From Thereva unica (lineage: Eukaryota; Arthropoda; Insecta; Diptera; Therevidae): DNA of 64,000 nucleotides. Below, in pieces: positions 10,589-20,537 of this stretch; position 1 is the stretch's first letter, and the number at the start of each line of letters is the position of its first letter. Location: positions 156,936,393 to 157,000,392 of the forward strand of contig OX465281.1 in NCBI GenBank assembly GCA_949987705.1, in the 5' to 3' direction. Made by a program: the position numbers and the translations under genes. Under the pieces are notes generated by a model. It was not told the origin of the DNA and did not search any database. It saw only the letters and a program-made list of their open reading frames with translations.

Positions 10589-13500
10589 TTTTTTTTTTTA
10601 TGTGGCAGTGCTAAGCTCAGGAGTCACCCTTTGTACTACTAGTCCGTCATGTCATTTGTCACGTCATGGTGCAATGTCTAGCAGTAAGCTTAGTTCCGGG
10701 GAGGGGGGTTGGAGGGGTTATAAAGGTACGGGGGGGTATTGAAGAAGGTGGTGATGAACCCTGCGTTTGAACTCTTGGATGTTGTAGGAGCTCGGAAAAA
10801 CTGACTGCGAGAGATTATTCCACAGTCGAGTTGTTCTATTTACAAACGAATTCATATCTTGTTGAGTGCGTGAAAGGGGGAGTTGCAGGTGGAGGGAGTG
10901 AGACGAGTGGGCTAATCTGGTGTTGCGGGTATAGGATTGCCGTGGAGGCAGGAGAGCGTTTAGCTCGGAGGAACAGTCACTATGATAGTAGCGATAAAAT
11001 TTGGTCAGTGCTGCTACATTCCTACGGTGGCTCAAGGGGTCGATGGTGGAGCAAGCGGTATCGTCATTAATTAACTTAAGGGCCCTTTTTTGGACCTTAT
11101 CTAACCATGCTAAGGTGGTTATTGGAGCGCCGCCCCAAACGAGGGAGTTGTATTCGAGAAGAGGCCGAATGTAGGATTTATAAATAACAGCACGGGCCGA
11201 TGGCTGAAGGAGGAACTTGCACCTCTTGAGAAATCCCAAGCACTGGGATCTTTGTTTTGCGATTTGGAATATGTGGTCATTCCATCGCAAGTCTTTGGCT
11301 AATGTCACACCTAGGATGTGTAGGGATGGATCGGCCTTTAGTACCACGTCATCCACTTTCAAGGATGGTGAGGTGTTGATCTTTTTCTTTGAAATAAGAC
11401 AGTGCTTGGTTTTGTCGGGGTTGAAATCAACACGATTGTTCTTTCTTCACTCTAGAATGAGTTCAATGTCGTTATTAACAGAGATGGTCTGTCTGTCTGT
11501 CTTGTATCGTAGCTGTATGAGTAACGTAAAGTACCGTCGTCAGCGAAGCTGAGAAGTGGGTTGGAGGGGATTGAAAGTAGGTCATTTATAAAGATGAGAA
11601 ATAGGGCCGGTGATAAAATTGAACCCTGGGGGACCCCCGCAGAAATGGGGTGAGATTCAGATTTGACGCCATCCAATACTACCTTAATTGAACGGCCGGA
11701 AAGGAAACTTTCAACCCACTTGTACAGAAGCGAGTCAATTCCAATAGCTTTGAGTTTAGCTAACAAGGCTGAGTGCCATACTCTATCAAAAGCCTTGGAG
11801 ATATCTAGAGCAACCAGACTAGACTCACCGGATCCATGCAGACTACGGCTGAGGTGTTCGGTAAGGCAAACTAAAAGATCACCAGTGGATCTTTTTTGTC
11901 GGAAGCCGTATTGTTTGTCGTTGATAAGTTGGTTGGATTCTAGGTATCCCATTAGCTTTTTGTTAATTATCGTCTCCATGGTTTTGGAGAGAATAGAAGT
12001 AATTGCTATTGGACGGTAGTTGGAGGGAAGGCTGGAGTTACCTTTTTTCGGTATTGGCTGGACATGGGCAAGTTTCCAGGAGTCTGGGTAAACTCCGGAG
12101 GAGTATGATAGAGCAAAAAGTTTGCGCAGAGGTTTAGCCAAAGGTGATGCGCATTGTTTTAAGACGACAGGGGGTATATTATCGGGTCCAGTGCATTTAT
12201 TGACATCGAGCTCCTTGAGGCACCTGCACACATCGCGAGTTCTGAAGAAAACCCTGGGCATTAAATGAGCGCTGTGCTCGAGAACTGGGGGTAGCATATC
12301 AGTTTGGGGTAAAGAAGAATTGGCAGCAAACAGAGATGCTAATAAATCGGCCTTGGATTTTCTGTCTGTTATCACCTTCTCATCGTGGATGAATGAAGTA
12401 GTTGAGGATGAAGTGAAATTCTTCTTGATGGAGCTTACCAAGGACCAGAAGTTCTTGCTACCAGAGGTTGCATTAAGGAGTTTACTTCTCAATTTGTTGT
12501 CAAATGAATTTTTGACATTCCTGATGGTGACTTTGCACGAATTTCTCAGTTTTATATACTCTAAACGGAGCGATTCACTCGGGGAGCTCTTGTAAGCTCG
12601 AAAGGCGGCTTCTTTATTTCTGATTGCATTCATACATTCCTGATTAAACCATCTGTTGGGCCTAGCCTTCACAGATTTAGTTGTATGAGGAATGATCAAA
12701 TGCATTCCTGCCTGTATGATCCTAGAGATACGGATAGCGGCAGCATTGACGTTTTTGTTTCGGAAACACAGGTTCCAGTCAGTAGATTGGAAAAAATTAA
12801 TAAGCCCCAGCCAATTGGCCTTCCCATAATGCCATACAGTTCTTTTAACTGGTTTGGGAGGGTTGGGAAATTTGAATGGGAAGCTAGCGCTAACTAAGCA
12901 GTGGTCCGAATTGCCGAGAGGTGAATCAACTGTGACGGTATATCGCGCTGGATGGGAAGTAAGGAAAAGATCAAGGAGATATCTTCCTTGACCAGCAGCA
13001 TCAGGGACTCTTGTGGGATGATCCACAATTTGATGCAAGTTATTGATGTCTGCAAAGAGCTCGACGTCCTTGCCAGAAGCACTGGTGCCATTTGAGTAAG
13101 TCAGCCAGTTTACATTGTGAACATTGAAATCACCCGCAACGATGATTTCACACTCAGGATTGGACGATAAAAATCCCGAGATTTGTTCGGAAATAGTATC
13201 AAAAGATAAGGTGGAGGCTTCGTTACTTATGTTAGGGCTTCTGTATAGGAAGCAGAAGAATATGACGTGGCTTTGGAAAATGATTTTAATCCAAAAATAA
13301 TTAAAATCTGAAGTCGTGCTTGAATTTATTTTAAAAAAAGCCACGTCATCCCTAACATAGATGGCGATACCCCTATGGGGGGGAGAGATTGTGCACTAAA
13401 GTGAACCCCGATACCTGGTAATGACCTAAGTCATTATCGGGTGATATTTGGGTTTCACTAAGTGCGAAGATTGGGGGTTTATAATTAGATAAGTGGCACT

Positions 13501-13850
13501 CAACAAAAGAGAAATTCGCATGAAGTCCACGAATGTTACAAAAGTCAATACAAAAATTTGACCTGTAATGGGACTTCGGTTGCGCAGGCTCAATCGCCAC
13601 GTTCTCGGGGATATTTCCCGGCATTACATTTGCCGCAACCATCAGAGTCAATAAAATTTGTCCTCGTCAAAGTGTTATGCCTTTTGAGACGGGGCAAATT
13701 TCATCGACTGACAGATTTTAGCCGCGGCGCCTGCAGGACCGTGATGCGAGAGAGGGTAGGGAGCAAGGGTACTTACTTGAGCCGTTCGTCGGTCCGGTCG
13801 GTCGTTGAGTCTAGTGAAGGGTGATGGGCCTTCGCGTTAGACTGCGCTCG
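10589..13850 (-). mobile_element. LINE-C, jockey/CR1-like non-LTR element
   Basis: The element starts on the plus strand with a T13 run at 10589, the poly(A) tail of a minus-strand copy. It is followed by a 3' UTR that shares sequence with the LINE at 60659. ORF2 covers 10718-13651. About 200 bases of GC-richer sequence (13652-13850) remain upstream and may be 5' UTR or an ORF1 remnant. No ORF1 protein is recognisable, so the copy is probably 5'-truncated. Fragments of the same family occur at 9549, 55267-60658 and 60659-62535. Confidence 0.85.
10718..13651 (-). pseudogene. LINE-C ORF2: endonuclease plus reverse transcriptase
   Basis: The protein would nick the target and copy the element RNA into it. 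The AP-type endonuclease begins FCIDFCNIRGLHANFS with LSETQ, then IIVAGDFNVHNVNW and GNSDHCLVSA. The RT has SNYRPIAITSILSKTMETI, ALDISKAFDRVWHS, GVPQGSILSPALFLIFIND and the catalytic FADDGTLRYS. The C-terminal part (10718-11362) carries HILGVTLAKDLRWNDHI and the conserved tail. Two breaks are clear: one base in a C7 run near 13380 inside the endonuclease, and a frame change near 11470 after the RT active site. Otherwise the protein is long and well preserved, which points to a fairly recent insertion. Confidence 0.9.
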
Positions 13851-13984
13851 TTTATTTTTTTGTCACTGTTTTTTGAAGTGTTAGCTTCTTTAGGCGCGTT
13901 TGGCACTTTTTCGCTGGGGGTAAAACAAAGAATTCGCGACACGCGCATTTTGTTGCTACACGAGTTTCTGGACACTTGCTGCAA
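13652..13984. other. LINE-C upstream sequence and flank
   Basis: The first 200 bases continue LINE-C upstream of its endonuclease and are richer in G and C than the surroundings. The remainder holds a T run and a partial duplicate of the left arm of the following foldback repeat (TTTTGTTGCTACACG-type words around 13950). No separate gene is seen. Confidence 0.4.
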
Positions 13985-14576
13985 TGATGGCGACACGCGC
14001 ATTTTGTTGCTACACGCGTTTCTGGGCACTTGTGCCTATGCAGCTGGCTAGAGCATGGAAACTTTTAGTTGAGCTCCACTTACAAACAGCAGCGTATAAT
14101 TATAAGTGTGTGAGGCAAAATAGCCCGCGCTTGGTGAGAGGGATTGTGTTTGAATGTTGCAATACAGAGGCTGCTCTCAGCATTCGTTTTATATTCTCGC
14201 GCCGCTCTCAAAATTCATGTCATATTCTCGCACGCCATCGCAAACAGCAGCGAATGTATGCGAGAGGATGAAATGAATGCTAAGAGCGGCGTCTGCATTG
14301 CGAAAATATGAAGTGAATGGGTGCGAGAATATGCCATGGATTTTGAGAGCGGGTCTGCATACATTCATACATTCGCTGCTGTGTGCGATGGCGTGCGAGA
14401 ATATGACATGAATTTTGAATCCCTCTCACCAAGCGCGGGCTATTTTTCCTCGCACACATAGAATTATACGCTGCTGTTTCTATGTGGAGCTAAACCAAAA
14501 GTTGCCATGCTCTAGCCAGCTGCATAGGCACAAGTGCCCAGAAACGGGTGCGAACCAAAAATGCGCGTCACCATCG
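13985..14576. repeat. Foldback repeat with nested inverted arms
   Basis: The arms 13985-14160 and 14400-14576 are inverted copies of each other. Matching words include GGGCACTTGTGCCTATGCAG, GCTGGCTAGAGCATGG and GCCCGCGCTTGGTGAGAGGG. Inside, a second inverted pair carries GCGAATGTATGC and ATATTCTCGCACGCCATCGC. The whole could form one long hairpin. No transposase is present. It is probably a non-autonomous foldback DNA element, family unknown. Confidence 0.75.
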
Positions 14577-16023
14577 CTGATGTCTGTTGCTGGACCTCGA
14601 CTAAAAGTTGCCATGCTCTAGCCAACTAAATGGCTGCAATATTTAAATCTTTTGCTTGGATTAATCGCTTTCGGCGACATGGAATACGTTTCGGCGTTTC
14701 GCCTATTCGACTGGGCATCTGTATTTTACGTACATATCTGAGGTAGTATCCCAGTAGGGAAAATCGCAAGTATTTACTGTGGGAAGTCAATTTGGAAGTA
14801 CTTCTTTAATTAGTGTTCTCTGTAATGACTTATAAGTAATGCAGAGGAGAATGGGTTTGGTGACCAAGCGTTTGATTTCGCCCAAAAAGCGTGTTGAAAA
14901 ACTTCGTAGCTGCTCGTTTTCTTTGTTAATCAACACAGTTGTCTCAGCCATTAAGTTTTATGTCTTTAATGTATAAACATATGTATATTTGAATTTATGT
15001 TTATGATATAAATATAAATCGCTTAATTTTACTTCAAGCTACCCCACCCCTTCACGCCTACGCCAACTAAATTACATTATAAAAATTTACAGTATAATAA
15101 CTTTGCATTATGAGTTTAGTAATAAATGTAGTATAAGTACTTCCAAATGGAAGGGAAAAAAAGTACTTCCCAGCCTAGGCCATCGCCGTGTTAATGTAAT
15201 GCCTTTTTTGTACTGGGTGGAAGTACTGAACTGCTTCTGTAGAAGTAGTTTTTCCAGTAATTCCATTCCCTAACTTCCCTATGTTATATTATTTTCTATG
15301 TATTATATATTATCTATTACGTACTATATACAATGTACTGCATATTATGTACTATGTTCTGAAAGAATTCAAAATGAATCCAGTGGATTCCCATAAAAAT
15401 TTAGATCCGTGACTTTGGCTGAATATAATATGACTTTTTTGCATATTTGCACAATGTTTAAAATAGCAAAAATTTCTGTTTCGTGACTATTGCATCAACC
15501 CGACGACAAGTACTATGTACTACATTTTTCCTATGAACTATGTACTATGTATTTATTACTATATACATATGTATTATCTACTATTTTTACTAAAAACTAC
15601 ATTATCCCAGTCATCCATCGTCCGATCTTTGTGTGATAAGTTTAAGATAAATTGTTTAATTTCCAAACATTGCAACACATTTTGGAGGGAGTGCATATAT
15701 AAGTAACAATTAAATAAACTTTAACAGAATATTCATAAATAAAATATATTAATCCTTATCGTCTTGTAATAAGATTGATTTGGACATTTAGACTAGCCAT
15801 AGAAGTTAACACTTCTAAAGTGTGGTCCTACGCACACTCGTATTTTTTTGATTGTGTGTGTGTTTTTTTTGTGCACAATTTTTTTTTTCCACTTTTTTTC
15901 CACAATTTTTTTTTTTTGTTAATCACAGTTCACAGTAAAAATATTCAGCGCGTTTTTCGGGGACCGGAACAGCACACGTCCGTACACTTCGCTGTCCTAG
16001 CCCAAACTCCAATTGTATCCTAA
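14577..16023. other. Non-coding stretch with degenerate TATG repeats
   Basis: No gene is recognised. 14748-15260 contains repeated GGAAGTACTTCC-like words and ends resembling CCCAGTAGG/CTACTGGG, possibly a decayed MITE. 15293-15355 and 15508-15590 hold degenerate TATTATG/TACTATG units like those of the large minisatellite at 55953. 15798-15860 carries a short dispersed motif (GTGTGGTC then GCACACTCGTATTTTTTT) also found near 51180 and 58510. T-rich runs follow. Confidence 0.5.
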
Positions 16024-16208
16024 AACGGCTTATGGCATCAGAAATTTCGGGAAGTAGGCCAGTAGGTAGACCCAGGAGGAGATGGATAGACTCTGTGACG
16101 GCTGACGCAGAGTCAATGCTCAACATCCGGAACTGGAGACATGCTGCAAGGGACCGTCAAACTTGGAGAAATGCCCTAGAGGAGGCCAAGGCTCGATTTG
16201 GGCTGTAG
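16024..16208 (+). pseudogene. LINE C-terminal fragment (RTE-like)
   Basis: The reading contains SRPVGRPRRRWIDSV, then NWRHAARDRQTWRN and EAKARFGL followed by a stop. This is the usual C-terminus of the LINE type seen at 9640-10588, which is cut before this point. The two pieces could come from one original copy separated by later insertions, or be independent. It is followed by GGACGGATGGATGGA-type tail repeats. Confidence 0.7.
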
Positions 16209-17422
16209 CGCCATTGGACGGATGGATGGACATCCTACCACACCAGCAGGAAAATATTTACAATTTACTTTAATTGGTACATACATAGGTGGCTCAGCGC
16301 TCAGCCATCCGTTAAGTAAAATGAGGAGTCGGTTATTTAAAAAATTAGGATTGTCTGTTAATTATTAAATATAAAGTTTTTGTAAAAGCAGTGAAATATT
16401 TTAGATTTTTTGTTAATTAATACTAAAAGTGTTTTCATATATATCGAGTATTGTCATCTCGCTCTAGGTTGGAGTGAGATCACAATTACATTAGGTAATA
16501 AGAATTTCGAACTGTCATTATCGACAGTTAGTTAGCTACAAATGTTAGTGAGATTAGTTTTGAAAAATATTTTTAAGTGGCAAGTGATATTGGAGCGCAA
16601 AATATACGTGAGAAAAATTTCTGATAATCTTAATTAATGTATTATATCTCCAATTTTCTAATGATGAAACTTTAATTGTGTTAAAATATATCCATTTTGC
16701 CAGAATTGAGATTTTGACCGTGTTCCGTAATATCAACCAGTGAAAAAGAGTAAATTCATGTGCTTACGCTGTGATTTAATAGCAGCATACATGAAAGTGT
16801 TACAACTTGAAACCAAAGCCTTCTATATTTACAAGTCATGCCATAACCTTCTATAAGCCATGAACATACCCGGAACCGCGTGTATATGTATTAAGACATG
16901 GTCCGGCTCTCTTAATCGTCAAAATTATTTTCAACCCAACATGTCAGCGGGAATAAATGTTTGATAAAATTGTAAATTATAACTATTAAATATTCGTTAA
17001 AATGCATAAAATCGCGCGTGGTGGTGTTTAGTGATCTGAGTGAATAAATAAAAAAAAGTGATTATGTACCATTTTAAATTTACTTTTAATTTCATTATCA
17101 CATAAATTCAACATTTTTCTCTAAATGAACTCGGGAAACCCACCGCGAATGAAAACAAAAATGTAAACAAAAATGGTCACCTTATTAATTAACACCTTTA
17201 AAATGCACATAATCATTCACTGTTTTGAAATATTTTAAGTTAAAACACTAAGGCACTTATCACTGGTTGGATTACCGCGTGATTTTATGCACTTTAATGA
17301 ATCTTTAATGCTTATTCTTTACAATTTTAACAAATTTTTATTCCCGCCGACATGCTGTCAGATTTGAGAATAACAAAAATTTTGTTATCGGTATTGAGCT
17401 ACCTATAATAGTAAACGCTTGA
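16209..17422. other. AT-rich non-coding stretch
   Basis: No gene is recognised. The segment 16810-16870 carries CCTTCTATATTTACAAG and ATAACCTTCTATAAGCCATG, short words repeated near 48880 and 50450. 17100-17345 resembles 54530-54780 (shared ACCGCGAATG, then a CACCTTA block), so a degenerate interspersed repeat is present in both places. Confidence 0.45.
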
Positions 17423-17661
17423 GTGCGGAGTACTTTTTCTTACTTAGCGGTGACGTTAGGTGTTAAATTAATGCAATGTGATCCTAAAACGCAATTAAAA
17501 GCAGTATTTGACCAATGGCTTGCAATTTACCGGGCTATATTAGAAATGTTTGTTCGGAATGTGCCAGAACTCAATTATATTTCAGAAGAAAGAGCCAGCA
17601 TTGCTATGTTCGCTAGTTGTGACCCCAAAAATGAAAATGTTATTGTTTTTGTTTCAAAAGT
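17423..17661 (+). CDS. Possible coding exon of an unidentified gene
   Basis: An open frame of about 80 residues ends at a splice-donor-like AAAAGTAAGTAA (GT near 17660). Its composition is unlike the AT-driven frames around it, with mixed residues such as QLKAVFDQWLAIYRAILEMF and EERASIAMFASCDPKNE. It looks like an amphipathic helical segment. There is no recognised domain and the first methionine is only one possible start. It lies between TE debris and a tandem array. It could be an exon of a host gene extending outside the window, or part of an unknown mobile element. Codons after the donor are not counted as protein. Confidence 0.35.
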
Positions 17662-17719
17662 AAGTAAAATTAGTTTATTTCATATTTAATTAGATAATAT
17701 TTTCTGTATTTATTCAAGA

Positions 17720-19405
17720 CTAGCAAAAAACCCGCGTGCCCTGCAAGGCCTTTAAATAAAAACTGTTTATTATGAGGAATGTTTTCCTTCAAAAAAAAAA
17801 GTCAGCTGTTATTATTCCTAAAAAGGGTTTATTATAGTGCATTTTTTTAATAAATATGGTAAACAAATTGCTGCATATCACCTTTACTCAACAAATCTGC
17901 AAGTTTTGAATCAGAGATTGGCATGTATATGTCATCAAAAGAAGTGACATTTTAGGGTTTGACGAACGTTCGTTTAGTTTGTTAGCCTATTTACGTGGGT
18001 GCAAGAAATTATGAAGCAATCACAAATGAATATTAAATAAAGTGAATTTCTAGTCATTCATTTCTACATGATTATAGGGATGCACTGTCAAAATTTCAGC
18101 CCTTCAGCTTCAGAGGTTTGGGTTAACCCCATTTCATCCCCTTAGGGGATGAATTTCGAGTGATCGCCTCTTAGCAGATGTCGACATCATTATAGGGATG
18201 TACTGTCGAACTTTCGGCCCTATAGCTCCAGTAGTTTGGTAACCCCATTTTACCCCGTTAGGGGATCTATTTTGAAAAATCGCTTCTTAGTGAATGTTCA
18301 CGTCATTATAGAGATGCACTGTCAAAATTTCAGCCGTTTAGCTCCAGCGGTTTGGGTTACCCCATTTAACCCCCTTAGAGGATAAATTTCAAAAAATCGC
18401 TCCTAAGTGGATGTCCACGTCATTATCCGAATGCACGGTCAAAATTAAAGCCCTTCAGCTTCAGCGGTGTGGGTTAACCCCATTTCACCTCCTTAGGGAA
18501 TGAATTTCGGTAAATCGCTTCTTAGTGGATGTCCACGTCATTATAGGGATGCACTGTAAAAATTTCAGCCCTATAGCTCCAGCGGTTTGGGTTGACCCCA
18601 TTTCCCCTCTTTAGGGGATGAATTTCGAAAAATCGCTTTATAGTGGATGTCCACGCCATTATAGGGATGCACTGTCAAAATGTCAGCCCTATAACTCCAG
18701 CGGCTTTGGCAAACCCCATTTCACCCCTTTAGAGGATGAATTTCGAAAAATCGCTTTATAGTGGATGTCCACGCCATTATAGTTTTAGGGGTTTGGATAA
18801 CCCCCATTTCACCCCCTTAGGGGATGAATTTCGAAAAATCGCTTTTTAGTGGATGTCCACGTCATTATAGGGATGCACTGTCAAAATTTCAGCCCTATAG
18901 CTTTAGCGGTTTGGATAAACCCCATTTCCCCCCTTAGGGGATGAATTTCGAAAAATCGCTTTTAAGTGGATGTCCACGTCATTAAAGGGATGTGCTGTCA
19001 AAATTTCACCACTATAGCTTTAGGGGTTTGGATAAACCCCATTTCACCCCCTTAGGGGATGAATTTCGAAAAACCGCTTTTTAGTGGATTTCCATGTCAT
19101 TATAGGGATGCTCTTTTAAAATTTCAGCCCTTTAGCTATAGAGGTTTAGGTTGTGCGTTGTCTGTCAGTCAATTACCTTTTATACAATAGAAAAAAAGTA
19201 AAGAAAAAAAATCCCCTTACAACTTATTGAACCCCATTTCACCCCCTTCAACCATTTTTTCTCCAAAAAAAAAGTAGCCTATGTCCGTCTCCAAGGTCTA
19301 AACTATGTCTGTAGCAAATTTCATCAAATTCGGTCCAGTGGTTTATGCGTGAAAGCGTAACAGACAGACAGACAGACAAACAGGCAGACAGACAGAGTTA
19401 CTTTC
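17720..19405. repeat. Tandem array of ~117 bp units within a larger repeat
   Basis: About ten units run from roughly 18060 to 19140. Each has a block like CACGTCATTATAGGGATGCA, then CAGCCCTATAGCT, then CCCCATTTCACCCC and a GGGGATGAATTTCG-AAAAATCGCT block. Unit starts fall about 116-118 bp apart, with one short unit near 18765-18850. The array lies inside a wider element beginning near 17720 (ACCCGCGTGCCCTGC) and ending in a CAGA microsatellite at 19363-19396. It has no coding capacity. The units resemble internally repeated non-autonomous elements of insects. Confidence 0.8.
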
Positions 19406-19408
19406 GCA

Positions 19409-20030
19409 CTAGTGTACAGTGTTTGCCACGGAGGTCGTATAACTTACTATAAAATGTCTTTATATACAATGTTTAGAGCTGTTTTTTTACAGCACAGCAC
19501 AAACAGATTTTGGTTAGATGTTACACGCGAAAGGGCTACATATAATTGTCCATGTGAAAAACACTCAACGCTTAAATCTAAACCTGCAACATTGAATTTT
19601 TGACCCTGTGATTTATTAACACTGCGTGTGTACACTGGGTTTTTGAAGGAACAGTTAAAATTTGAAACTCAAATTTTCCTCTCATGAATAGAAGGCTTGC
19701 TTCAACTACCTCCCCAATGCTTTTAAGCATATGACTTTGGCAACTTGTTGGCTATATAGTAGACACTTCAATAAGTAGTACCCCATATTTTTTTCAGATA
19801 TTTTGATAGTCGAGAAAACTTTGAAAACCCGGCGGTTCCCTAAAAGACCCAGCGTTCACACCATGTCTCGGAAAATATAGTGTACACACGCAGGGTTAAT
19901 GGTCATTGAAAAAGATAGTTTTACTGGAAATTGCAATCTTTTAAATTGAAATGGTAAATCCGTGGGCATTAAGGGAATTCGGGGAATTAAAACAACTTCT
20001 TCAGTTCCACATCCGGTCAGTATTGTAAAC
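19409..20030 (-). pseudogene. Helitron-3 fragment: helicase C-terminus
   Basis: Read on the minus strand, 20030-19900 and 19615-19440 match the last part of the Helitron-1 helicase, including LPFQFKRLQFPVKLSFSMTI, then KSQGQKFNVAGLD and LYVALSRVTSNQN. The reading is split by a TTAA-flanked MITE inside the codons for the KSQGQ motif. The Helitron 3' hairpin has been lost: ACTAG is joined directly to TGTACAGTG at 19409. Only the helicase end remains. Confidence 0.85.
19620..19895. mobile_element. 276 bp piggyBac-like MITE
   Basis: The element is flanked by TTAA on both sides (19616-19619 and 19896-19899). The Helitron-1 sequence near 6140 shows a single TTAA at the same codons. The ends CACTGCGTGTGTACACT and the complement of CCCTGCGTGTGTACACT pair over about 15 bases. 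A TTAA target with CCC-type ends fits piggyBac. No coding region. Confidence 0.85.
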
Positions 20031-20516
20031 AAACCTCCAGCTGCATCCATCCTAGAACGAAAATTAATTGACCACAAAGAAATAATTCACCCAAAATAAA
20101 ACTTACCTGACAACACTAAGAGACCGTCGCTTCACCGCAGCATAGCTCCCACCAGGACACTGAAAAATATAAGTACAATTAATTAAAAATACAATACAAA
20201 ACCCCAAAACATAACTCACCCAGCGATGACATGTCAAATGTCAAACAACACAAACACAAAGGGAAAACACAACTTGCAGCAGAGTGCTGCGACTCCCCAC
20301 CAGGTTCCACAAGCTCATTGTAGTTCTACCAATAAATATCAGAGCGCGTTGCCCAAAAGCTTCAGATCACTCTTGATCTTCTACACGAATTGATGGTAGA
20401 AGAAATTGCTACATATAGCCAGTGATCCCAACTTAAACGCATTACACGTGTTTTTGTATCAAAAACCTCAGAAAATACAGGAAATCATCGGACGAGTCTT
20501 TGTTGCATATTAAACT
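20031..20516 (-). other. Internal 5' sequence of a second, truncated BEL/Pao unit
   Basis: This stretch lies directly downstream (minus strand) of a primer-binding site at 20517-20535, so it is the leader of a BEL/Pao copy. It is cut off by the Helitron-3 fragment. No gag reading is visible. Confidence 0.5.
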
Positions 20517-20535
20517 AATCCGGCTCGAAGGACCA
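20517..20535 (-). promoter_or_regulatory. Primer-binding site, complementary to tRNA-Tyr
   Basis: The minus-strand sequence TGGTCCTTCGAGCCGGATT is complementary to the 3' end of insect tRNA-Tyr including CCA. It sits two bases from the LTR end at 20538. BEL-2 has a mutated version at 63312-63332 with the same two-base spacing. Confidence 0.85.
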
Positions 20536-20537
20536 TA

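Noticed and set aside
15940..16023. Coding sequence upstream of the LINE C-terminal piece
   Set aside because: No RT or linker motif is seen before 16024, and the frame runs into T-rich low-complexity DNA.
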